Origin: Actinomycetes bacterium
Lineage (GTDB): Bacteria > Actinomycetota > Actinomycetes > S36-B12 > UBA10799
Direction of reading: 5' to 3'
Assembly (NCBI GenBank): GCA_029779995.1
Contig: JAKOZM010000508.1
Location: forward strand, 1-21,094
Length of the DNA stretch: 21,094 nucleotides
Part shown: piece after piece, positions 15,297-21,094 of the stretch
Position numbering within the stretch: the first letter of the stretch is position 1
Layout of the letters: each line of letters starts with the position of its first letter
Notes under the pieces: generated by a model
Seen by the model: only the letters and a program-made list of their open reading frames with translations
What the model was told of the DNA's origin: nothing
Databases searched by the model: none
Position numbers and translations under genes: made by a program

Positions 15297-16925
15297 ATGA
15301 GGATGCGTGCGCTCATCACGGCGGTCTGTGCCACTGCGATCAGTCTGGTGGGGATGGCCAGCGCGAGCGCTGACATCGGAAACAATCAGCCGCCGGGGGC
15401 TGACCCGTCCGTCTGGCGGGCCTACGTGAACGACTACCGCACACAACCGGACTGGTCGCCGCAAGGGACGCTCGTGGCCGACTCCGGCTTCCGAGCCCAC
15501 CCGAACGGCTTCAGTTTCTTCAACACCGGCGTCCCCGACAGCTTCAACAACCGGATGTTCGGCACCCCTTTGGACGGACCGAAGAACCTCGACGCCGAGG
15601 TGATGCGGGACCTTATGGGCAAGCGGGTGTGCCTGGAGAAGAGCGACACCGGGCCCTGCACGTTGACCCTCTCGGGCCGGCAGTGGATGCAGGCGACCAA
15701 TGCGGCGATGTCCGGCGGTCACTGCTTCGGCTTCGCGGCCACCGCAGCTGACCTTTTCAACAACCTTCTGACACCTGGGCAGTTCCAGCCAGGCGCGCTA
15801 CAGACCTATGATCTGCGGTTGCGCGATCCCATCTCCAAGGAGATCGCCCGCAACATGGCGTCGCAGTACACCTTCGACGTCATGAAATACAAGATGTCCC
15901 CCCGCGCGGTTGTGAGCACATTGCGCACTGCTCTGACACCGGGCAGCATGCCCTTCACGCTGTTCATCTTTTGGGGCGGCGGCGGCCACGCCATCACGCC
16001 CTACGCGCTCTACGACAGAGGCAACGGCCAGTACGACGTCGCGGTCTACGACAACAACTACCCCGATGCTGCTCGGGCGTTGCGCATCGATACGACCAAG
16101 AACAAGTACGAGTACCTGGTGATGACCACACCTGACGGAGAACCGGAGATCGCCGATCAGATCATCGGCCTGATCCCTAGCGATGTGATTGCGGCGACCC
16201 AGAGTTGCCCCTTCTGTGTGGCGTCCAACAACACCACAGTGCAGCTGTCTCCAGTCCGCAGCCAGGTCCCCATCAAGACCCGCATCACCGATCTGGATGG
16301 GAAGAAGATCAAGGGGGTGGTGGTCAATCCGCCAACCAACCCCTGGCGCCCGGGCGCGAAGTGGGAGTTCCCCACCTACACGGTGCCTCGCAAGCAGGAC
16401 TTCATCATCACCGTGAACAACCGCCGCAACAGAGCATCGGTGAAGACGAGCCTGCTCGCAACGACCGGTCAGTTCACGATCGGCACCCAAGGAGCGACCG
16501 TGCCGCGCCGCGGTGTGGCCGCGCTGGGCTTGGTCCCGGAACTGGGTGTCGTGGTGTACGGCGCCAGCGGCAATCAGCGGCGGCTGGGGGCGCTGGTCTT
16601 CGTCGATGAGGGCCCGGGCAGTGCCGTGCAGGTCGTGGGCCGGACTGAGGCAGGCAGTAACGGGCTGGTCCTGGGCCGCTTCGACGAGAAGGACAAGCGC
16701 GTCGTCCTGTTCACCCCGACGAAGAAGGCCACCGCAGCGCGCGCTGCAGCGATCTTCCAGGATGCGAACGGGCAGACCCTGAATGCGGAACTGTCGGCGC
16801 GCATCCCGGGCAAGGGCAAACTGGTGGTCGACTACGCCCGCTGGAACGCTGGCCGACCTCAGGGGATCACGGCCTACGTCGTGTCCAAGGGACAGCGCAT
16901 CCCCGTGCGCGTCACCGTGACCTGA
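15297..16925 (+). CDS. Exported protein with papain-like Cys/His/Asp motifs
   Basis: A 542-residue protein with a clear Sec signal peptide (basic MRMR, hydrophobic core, ASASA before D26). Residues 135-150 (NAAMSGGHCFGFAATA) carry C143 at the head of a helix, as in papain-fold enzymes. GGGGHAITPYALYD gives H231 at the start of a strand, and VAVYDNNYP gives D252/N253. The Cys-His-Asp/Asn order and spacing fit a papain-like (C39-like) peptidase or amidase. Residues 310-542 look strand-rich, with possible beta-sandwich repeats, perhaps for binding. Further cysteines at 112/121 and a CPFC at 304-307 suggest disulfides. I know no named family. The frame is open upstream to 15135, but the signal peptide fixes the start at 15297 or 15303. 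A strong hairpin follows the stop. Confidence 0.85.
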   Translation: MRMRALITAVCATAISLVGMASASADIGNNQPPGADPSVWRAYVNDYRTQPDWSPQGTLVADSGFRAHPNGFSFFNTGVPDSFNNRMFGTPLDGPKNLDAEVMRDLMGKRVCLEKSDTGPCTLTLSGRQWMQATNAAMSGGHCFGFAATAADLFNNLLTPGQFQPGALQTYDLRLRDPISKEIARNMASQYTFDVMKYKMSPRAVVSTLRTALTPGSMPFTLFIFWGGGGHAITPYALYDRGNGQYDVAVYDNNYPDAARALRIDTTKNKYEYLVMTTPDGEPEIADQIIGLIPSDVIAATQSCPFCVASNNTTVQLSPVRSQVPIKTRITDLDGKKIKGVVVNPPTNPWRPGAKWEFPTYTVPRKQDFIITVNNRRNRASVKTSLLATTGQFTIGTQGATVPRRGVAALGLVPELGVVVYGASGNQRRLGALVFVDEGPGSAVQVVGRTEAGSNGLVLGRFDEKDKRVVLFTPTKKATAARAAAIFQDANGQTLNAELSARIPGKGKLVVDYARWNAGRPQGITAYVVSKGQRIPVRVTVT

Positions 16926-16930
16926 ACACC

Positions 16931-16957
16931 CGCTGGGCCGGCACTGCCGACCCAGCG
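16931..16957. terminator. Shared hairpin between convergent genes
   Basis: A perfect 7-bp inverted repeat (CGCTGGG/CCCAGCG) continues, after one C-A mismatch, into four more pairs and closes on a 3-nt loop. It fills most of the 40-bp gap between the TGA of the exported protein and the stop of the minus-strand secreted protein. Being nearly symmetric it could terminate in both directions. No U-tract is present. Confidence 0.65.
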
Positions 16958-16965
16958 GCGTCGCG

Positions 16966-17682
16966 TCAGCTGAAACTCAACGGCCCCGGATGGTCCGGTG
17001 GAGCGGCCACGGGCGTCAGCATCGCGAGGGTCTCGCTCCACGATGTGAACGGGCCCTGGCACACGCCGGTGCCGTCGAGGTACCAGAATGTCTCGCTGGG
17101 CAGTATCGCCCGGACGGTTGTGGTGCCTTTGAACGCCCGGGTGGGCAGGTCGCTGTTGGGTCGGTCGACTATGCGGGCGAAGGACGTCAGCGAGGCTAGA
17201 TACACCCCGGTGTTGTAGATCCCCACCGCGGCGTTGGATGGGGAGCAGGAGCCATCGAGATACATCACCGAGTCCCAGCTCTCCGAAACCACCTTCCCCG
17301 ATCCCAGGTTGTAGTCGTAGGCGGCGCCATTGGCGTATACGAGCGCGGAACCTGACAGCCAGGTGCTCACGCCGTTGAACGACTGGCCGATCACGGCACC
17401 GGTCGCGTCCTTGACAGACACCACCGACACCGGACCGGAAACTCCGGCGGCACCTGGAGCACCCGCGGAGCCGGGCTGGTTGAACGTGATCTTCTGCCAG
17501 CCCTTCTTGCATTTCTTGGCCGGCTTCAACAGCACGCGCAACTCGTTGGTCTTCTTGTGCACGCAGCCGGCAGTCGTCTGCTTCTGCGTCTGGATCTGGG
17601 CTGCCGCAGCCGTCGTGGTGAGCAGTCCGGTGGTCATGCAGGCCATCACCGTCGTGGCCGCGAGAATCCTCGTCACCGACAT
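16966..17682 (-). CDS. Secreted protein with short collagen-like repeat (paralogue 2)
   Basis: A 238-residue protein: signal peptide (SVTRILAATTVMACMTTGL, cleavage near TAAAA-Q29), a basic Cys-bearing segment (GCVHKKTNELRV, then KKCKKGWQKI), four to five Gly-x-y triplets at 71-84 (GSAGAPGAAGVSGP), and a globular part of about 150 residues beginning VVSVKDATGAVIG and ending in AAPPDHPGPL. Layout, VKDxxGAxxG motif, four cysteines and tail match the gene upstream, so the two arose by duplication. Known: such basic segment plus Gly-x-y modules recur in exported actinobacterial proteins without known function. ATG at 17682 has GAGGT nine nt upstream and lies 10 bp after the stop of paralogue 1, so both are on one transcript. 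Confidence 0.85.
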   Translation of the reverse strand: MSVTRILAATTVMACMTTGLLTTTAAAAQIQTQKQTTAGCVHKKTNELRVLLKPAKKCKKGWQKITFNQPGSAGAPGAAGVSGPVSVVSVKDATGAVIGQSFNGVSTWLSGSALVYANGAAYDYNLGSGKVVSESWDSVMYLDGSCSPSNAAVGIYNTGVYLASLTSFARIVDRPNSDLPTRAFKGTTTVRAILPSETFWYLDGTGVCQGPFTSWSETLAMLTPVAAPPDHPGPLSFS

Positions 17683-17692
17683 GATCGTGACC

Positions 17693-18433
17693 TCATCCCA
17701 CTGTCAGCGGTGCCGGATGGTTCGGCGGTGCGGTGACTTCGGTGAGGCCCACCAGTGTGGCCCCCGCGGCGACATCGTCACCATCCACTGTCCTCTGGAA
17801 CACGCAGTTGCTTGCCGAGTTCAGCTGGAACAACGAGGCGCCGAGCACAGCAGCCGTCCTCGGGGCTGCGACCTTCCAGGCGCGCGCGGCGGCACCGGCG
17901 TTCGTCGAGCGGTACACATGCCGACCCAGGCTGTTGGGAACGAACCGCGCAACCAAGCGAGCCGTCTCTGCCGGGTCGGCGGGCGATGCGTACGAGCGCA
18001 CAACCTCGACCGGCGCCGTGCAGGCCGGGTCGGTGAAGTACGGTGAGCCGTCGTCCTGCAGCGCACCGCTGCTGTCGTAGGTCCAGAGACCACCGTCGGT
18101 CAACACAGTGAAGCCGGGCACGAGGCCGCTCCACGTTCCCATGAAGAGGCCGACGATCGCACCGGCACCATCCTTCACACTGAGCACAGGGCCCGCTGGA
18201 CCGTTGGCACCCGCCGGACCCGTGGCTCCCGTCGGACCGTTCTTCGACCAGGAGACTTTCTTGTACCCCTTCTTGCACTTTGTCTCCTTCTTGACCATCG
18301 TCGTCTGCCCGTCGCTCTTCTTCACGCAGGCGTAGTACGTCGAGGCCGCGGATGCCGGACTCGCGGTGGCGATCAGTAGCCCGGAGGCCGCTGTGGCCAT
18401 CGCAGCGCATACCGCTGTGGATTTTCGCATCAT
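17693..18433 (-). CDS. Secreted protein with short collagen-like repeat (paralogue 1)
   Basis: A 246-residue protein: signal peptide (MRKSTAVCAAMATAASGLLI, cleavage near ASPASA-A30), YYACVKKSDGQTTMVKKETKC then KKGYKKVSW, five to six Gly-x-y triplets at 66-82 (GPTGATGPAGANGPAGP), and a domain starting VLSVKDGAGAIVG and ending in TAPPNHPAPL. Cysteines at 36 and 53, and two more in the domain, parallel those of the downstream paralogue and suggest two disulfides. The Gly-x-y run is far too short for a stable collagen helix by itself and may act as a linker or trimerising stalk. Two ATGs stand in tandem (18433 and 18430); either could start. GGGAGGG lies about 17 nt upstream, further than usual. 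First gene of a two-gene operon; a surface or matrix role is inference. Confidence 0.85.
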   Translation of the reverse strand: MMRKSTAVCAAMATAASGLLIATASPASAASTYYACVKKSDGQTTMVKKETKCKKGYKKVSWSKNGPTGATGPAGANGPAGPVLSVKDGAGAIVGLFMGTWSGLVPGFTVLTDGGLWTYDSSGALQDDGSPYFTDPACTAPVEVVRSYASPADPAETARLVARFVPNSLGRHVYRSTNAGAAARAWKVAAPRTAAVLGASLFQLNSASNCVFQRTVDGDDVAAGATLVGLTEVTAPPNHPAPLTVG

Positions 18434-18457
18434 GATACGAACCCCGTTTCCCTCCCA

Positions 18458-18478
18458 TGAGTGCCGAAGCGGCGCTCA
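18458..18478. repeat. Inverted repeat upstream of the secreted-protein operon
   Basis: Nine-base arms (TGAGTGCCG / CGGCGCTCA) around a 3-nt loop, with one G-U pair on the plus strand and one C-A mismatch on the minus strand. It lies 24 bp upstream of the ATG at 18433, in the probable 5' leader of the two-gene operon. It could be a leader hairpin or an operator. Confidence 0.3.
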
Positions 18479-18589
18479 GTTTCGACGCTACTCCCGGCGT
18501 GCGACAGCGTCCAGCCACTGCCGGGGTCGCCGTGTAGGAGGGAGGTCCACCCGGGTGATCCCATACCCTGAGTGGCGGAGGTGAGCGAC

Positions 18590-19366
18590 ATGACGGGCAG
18601 GCGATACGTCGCCATCGGGGACTCCTTCACCGAGGGCCTCGGTGATCCCGGAGCGGACGGCCGCGATCGTGGCTGGGCAGATCGGTTGGCGCAGAGGCTG
18701 GCTGGGCAGCACCCGGACTTCACGTATGCGAATCTGGCGGTTCGCGGGCGTACTGTGCCCGAGATCGTGGCAGAGCAGGTCCCCGCTGCCGTCGCGTTGC
18801 GCCCGCATCTCGTGAGCTTCGCCGGGGGTATCAACGACGCGCTGCGCCGGGACTGGGATCTGGTGACGATGACTCAGAGCCTGCAGCGCGGGATAGCCAC
18901 ATTGGCGCAGACCGGCGCGCAGATCGTCATCGTCACCTACGGCCGCCCGTCACGGCGCTCACGGTTCATGGCCGTGGTGGAAGGTCGCCTGCAGCAGTAC
19001 CGGGAGGTCACCTACGAGGTGGCGGCGGAGTACGGGGCCATCGTCGTCGATTTCTGGGACGTGACCGTCTTTGATGACCCCCGGTTCTGGTCCGACGACC
19101 GGTTGCACCTCAATCCGCTGGGTCATGAGCGGGTTTCGATGGCGGTGCTGGAGGCGTTGGGGGTGTCCGCCGCCAACTGGCATGAACCGTTACCTCGGGT
19201 GCCCGCGCCGGCTCCCTGGGCGCATGTGGCTGATGATCTCTCATGGTTCGGGCGGCACTTCGCTCCGTGGATCGTGCGCAAGGTCAGAGGTCGCAGTTCC
19301 GGTGAGGGCATCACGGCCAAACGGCCGCAGTGTTCCCCGGTGGTAGCGCCATCAGAGCCCGTCTGA
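18590..19366 (+). CDS. SGNH/GDSL-family hydrolase
   Basis: A 258-residue protein with all SGNH blocks: I, AIGDSFTEG with nucleophile S12; II, the Gly of AVRGRTVPE; III, GGIND with N82; V, DRLHLN with D170 and H173. Known: these enzymes hydrolyse esters and acyl-esters of many kinds; actinobacterial members starting like this one are common and mostly uncharacterised. No signal peptide is seen, so it is probably cytoplasmic. GGAGGT at 18577-18582 stands seven nt before the ATG at 18590 and decides that start; two GTG codons at 18572 and 18581 are in frame but lie before or within the ribosome-binding site. The last 25 residues are polar and not conserved. It is divergent from the secreted-protein operon. 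Confidence 0.93.
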   Translation: MTGRRYVAIGDSFTEGLGDPGADGRDRGWADRLAQRLAGQHPDFTYANLAVRGRTVPEIVAEQVPAAVALRPHLVSFAGGINDALRRDWDLVTMTQSLQRGIATLAQTGAQIVIVTYGRPSRRSRFMAVVEGRLQQYREVTYEVAAEYGAIVVDFWDVTVFDDPRFWSDDRLHLNPLGHERVSMAVLEALGVSAANWHEPLPRVPAPAPWAHVADDLSWFGRHFAPWIVRKVRGRSSGEGITAKRPQCSPVVAPSEPV

Positions 19367-19434
19367 GGGGCCGCACTGAGTTGTCGGCACGATGTGCGTG
19401 AATGACTGAGCGCCGGCGCCTCGGCGATGGTTGC

Positions 19435-19476
19435 TGTGGCGCTGGATGTGGTCACCCGCCTGCGGGCAGCGCCACA
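19435..19476. terminator. Nested hairpin between convergent genes
   Basis: A perfect 10-bp inverted repeat (TGTGGCGCTG at 19435-19444, CAGCGCCACA at 19467-19476) encloses a second stem, CCCGC/GCGGG. It lies in the 189-bp gap between the SGNH hydrolase and the convergent membrane-protein gene and could end both transcripts. A 10-bp palindrome, GCGCCGGCGC, stands just before it at 19410-19419. There is no U-tract. Confidence 0.5.
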
Positions 19477-19555
19477 CTCCAGCCGCGAGTTCGCCCAGGG
19501 GGCTGGGCCTGAGTGACCTGCGAGGCGGGCGGGGGATCACCGGAGCGGGCGTGCG

Positions 19556-20182
19556 TCAATCGATCATATTGATGGCCCGGCTGACCGTCACCAGGATGGT
19601 GAGCAGGGACACGGTCGACTGAATCGTGAACAGGAATTTCGCCCGGTGGCTCAGCGGCATGGTGTCCGTGGGCGAGAACGCGATGATGTTGGTGTACGCG
19701 GTGAACATGTAGTCGGGCAACATCGGCGTCCATTTCATGCCAGCGGCCTGCTGCGGGAACTGGAAGTCCCAGGATGTGACGTTGCCAGCGTCTCGTTGTC
19801 GGGGCCCCCCACCGTCGACCCACCAGTAGACGATCCCGAAACTCAGCACATTGATGGCCAGCACCCCGAAGCCGGCAAAGAGCAACTCCGGCCCGTTCTC
19901 GTTGTTGTCGTAGAGCATCGACCAGAGAAGCAGCACCGCGTTGAGCACACTGGCGCAGATCAGTAGGAAGAGGTATCCGGTCATCGCCCGGCGTATGGTG
20001 CGTGCTCTGGCGTCGGTGGCCCGCAGGATCAGCAGCGCCATCGGCACCCCGATTACCTCGATGGCTGGGATCAACCATTGTGCGCCGATCGTGACAGCAT
20101 CCGGTAGCAGCATCTGGATCGTGGCGATGGCCAGGACAACGACCGCAACTTGGAGCGTGGCGTCCTTGTCGGCCTTCTGCAC
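19556..20182 (-). CDS. Small polytopic membrane protein with pore-loop-like C-terminus
   Basis: A 208-residue protein, starting VQKADKDATLQ at a GTG. Hydrophobic segments lie at about 10-27, 32-54, 69-90, 99-120 and 182-204. Before the last one, residues 157-176 (DYMFTAYTNIIAFSPTDTMP) have the look of the pore helix and loop of two-helix potassium channels, but AFSPTD stands where the GYGD filter would be. I recall similar unnamed actinobacterial membrane proteins with a YxxxTNxxAFSPTDxMP stretch. The function is unknown. The frame is open up to 20530, but that region is the complement of the dehydratase gene. The GTG at 20182 has no Shine-Dalgarno and a TAGATT eight nt upstream. It is divergent from the dehydratase with a 60-bp gap. 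Confidence 0.8.
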   Translation of the reverse strand: MQKADKDATLQVAVVVLAIATIQMLLPDAVTIGAQWLIPAIEVIGVPMALLILRATDARARTIRRAMTGYLFLLICASVLNAVLLLWSMLYDNNENGPELLFAGFGVLAINVLSFGIVYWWVDGGGPRQRDAGNVTSWDFQFPQQAAGMKWTPMLPDYMFTAYTNIIAFSPTDTMPLSHRAKFLFTIQSTVSLLTILVTVSRAINMID

Positions 20183-20190
20183 AAGTGGTG

Positions 20191-20196
20191 AATCTA
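20191..20196 (-). promoter_or_regulatory. -10-like hexamer TAGATT for the membrane protein
   Basis: On the minus strand TAGATT (TAnnnT, four of six matches to TATAAT) ends eight nt before the GTG, in a 60-bp divergent gap. Suggests a leaderless start. Confidence 0.35.
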
Positions 20197-20230
20197 CTCC
20201 GCACACAGGCGCGATGGCCGTGTCGCGCGA

Positions 20231-20236
20231 TTGAAT
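20231..20236 (+). promoter_or_regulatory. -10-like hexamer TTGAAT for the dehydratase
   Basis: TTGAAT ends six nt before the ATG at 20243, and no Shine-Dalgarno is seen. Four of six positions match the -10 consensus, so the call is weak. Confidence 0.25.
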
Positions 20237-20242
20237 AGCGCC

Positions 20243-21094
20243 ATGAGCCAAACGCTGCAGCGATCTCCGTGGACCCCGCAGTTGTATGTTCGGGCCGTCG
20301 CGGGTGCGGCATTGCCCGGATTCCTCTGGGGCGGCGGGGACCGGCTGCCGCAAGGGTCGCTGCGTCTGGAAGGGGTGGACTTCTCCGACCAGCGAATCCG
20401 GGACTACCGGCGGGTGTGCGGCGAAGGGCCTGGCCTGCCCCCCGCGATGCTGCACCTGCCGGGATTCCCGTTGGCGTTGCAGTTGATGACGGCGCGGGAT
20501 TTCCCGATGTCGGCGCTGGGCATGGTGCACATCGCGAACACCATCGAGGTCCTAACTCATCTCGAGACCTCCGATGAGTACGACATCACCGTCGAGTTGG
20601 CCAACCCGCGGACCCACCGCAAAGGCGCCCAGTTCGACGCCGTCACCACTGCCACGCGGGATGACGTGGTTGTGTGGCGGGAGGTGAGCACGTACCTGAG
20701 CCGGGGGACTCGGCTGGCGGATGCGCCTGCGGCCCCCCCGCAACGGGAATGGCCCTCGGCATCGGCTGATGCCGAGCAGATCGCCATTGACGTCCCGGGC
20801 GACATCGGGCGCCGTTATGCCGCCGTGTCCGGGGATCGCAATCCCATCCACCTGCATGGCCTGGCCGCGCGGGTGTTCGGATTCCGCACCGCTATCGCCC
20901 ACGGCATGTGGAGCCTCGCACGGTGCCTGTCGGAGGTCGAGTCAGAGCTTCCCGAGCGGTACACCGTGGTCGCTGGCTTCTTCAAGCCCGTGTTCCTGCC
21001 GGCCAAGACCACTTTGTTCATCGATCGAGGCGCCGGGGAGTGGTCGTTGTTGTTAAGCACCGGTACGACCCGGCATGCGGCGCTGCACATCAGG
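20243..21094 (+). CDS. HtdX-like MaoC double-hotdog 3-hydroxyacyl dehydratase (3' truncated by window)
   Basis: An ATG at 20243 opens a frame with no stop to the window end, giving 284 residues. The second half has the hydratase-2 motif of MaoC proteins, GDRNPIHLHGLAARVFGF followed by IAHGMW, with catalytic D198 and H203. The first half (FPLALQLMTARDFPMSALGMVHIANTIEVL) is the degenerate hotdog of the two-domain form. The order and wording match mycobacterial HtdX (Rv0241c), which acts on (R)-3-hydroxyacyl thioesters and is about 280 residues long, so only a few residues are probably missing. Known: HtdX-like enzymes dehydrate 3-hydroxyacyl-ACP or -CoA in fatty-acid metabolism. Partner genes, if any, lie beyond the window. 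Confidence 0.93.
   Translation, partial: MSQTLQRSPWTPQLYVRAVAGAALPGFLWGGGDRLPQGSLRLEGVDFSDQRIRDYRRVCGEGPGLPPAMLHLPGFPLALQLMTARDFPMSALGMVHIANTIEVLTHLETSDEYDITVELANPRTHRKGAQFDAVTTATRDDVVVWREVSTYLSRGTRLADAPAAPPQREWPSASADAEQIAIDVPGDIGRRYAAVSGDRNPIHLHGLAARVFGFRTAIAHGMWSLARCLSEVESELPERYTVVAGFFKPVFLPAKTTLFIDRGAGEWSLLLSTGTTRHAALHIR

Noticed and set aside
14608..16925. FrnE-like protein as the disulfide maker for the exported CPFC protein
   Set aside because: The FrnE-like protein has no signal peptide, so the two should be in different compartments; the genes are merely divergent.

Overview
The window is high-GC DNA with G/C-rich third codon positions, GTG starts and short intergenic gaps. Several products look typically actinobacterial: a long-form ArgG like that of Streptomyces, an HtdX-like double-hotdog dehydratase like that of mycobacteria, and tandem secreted proteins with a short collagen-like stretch. 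I read it as a chromosomal segment of an actinomycete (Actinomycetota); genus cannot be told from this piece. I see no tRNA, rRNA, insertion sequence, integrase, phage gene or CRISPR array.

Layout. 1-796: 3' part of argG. 932-2164 (-): GT4-type glycosyltransferase. 2495-5706 (-): SNF2-family helicase followed, with a 4-bp GTGA overlap, by a SWIM zinc-finger protein. 5933-8803 (+): large membrane protein with alpha/beta-hydrolase motifs at both ends. 8747-9940 (-): CbxX/SpoVK-type AAA ATPase whose 3' end overlaps the membrane gene by 57 bp. 10167-10407: a compact unit with a perfect CRP-type palindrome, -10-like hexamers, a consensus Shine-Dalgarno, a 33-codon ORF and a strong hairpin; a possible 59-residue zinc-ribbon gene lies opposite its end. 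10636-12856 (+): monoglyceride-lipase-like hydrolase, SDR oxidoreductase and CYTH triphosphatase, probably one transcript. 12869-15207 (-): FrnE/DsbA-like protein then SulP/SLC26 transporter. 15297-16925 (+): exported protein with papain-like Cys/His/Asp motifs. 16966-18433 (-): two tandem secreted paralogues. 18590-19366 (+): SGNH hydrolase. 19556-20182 (-): small membrane protein with a pore-loop-like C-terminus. 20243-21094 (+): HtdX-like dehydratase, cut by the window end.

How genes may work together. The clearest unit is the helicase/SWIM pair, a nucleic-acid remodeller. The lipase, SDR and dehydratase suggest lipid or acyl-thioester metabolism, but nothing links them into one pathway. 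Several starts lack a Shine-Dalgarno and carry a -10-like hexamer 6-8 nt upstream, so leaderless transcripts seem common here. The most unusual items are the CRP-box micro-gene, the hydrolase fold interrupted by a membrane domain, and the exported papain-like protein. None forms an obvious multi-gene novel system.
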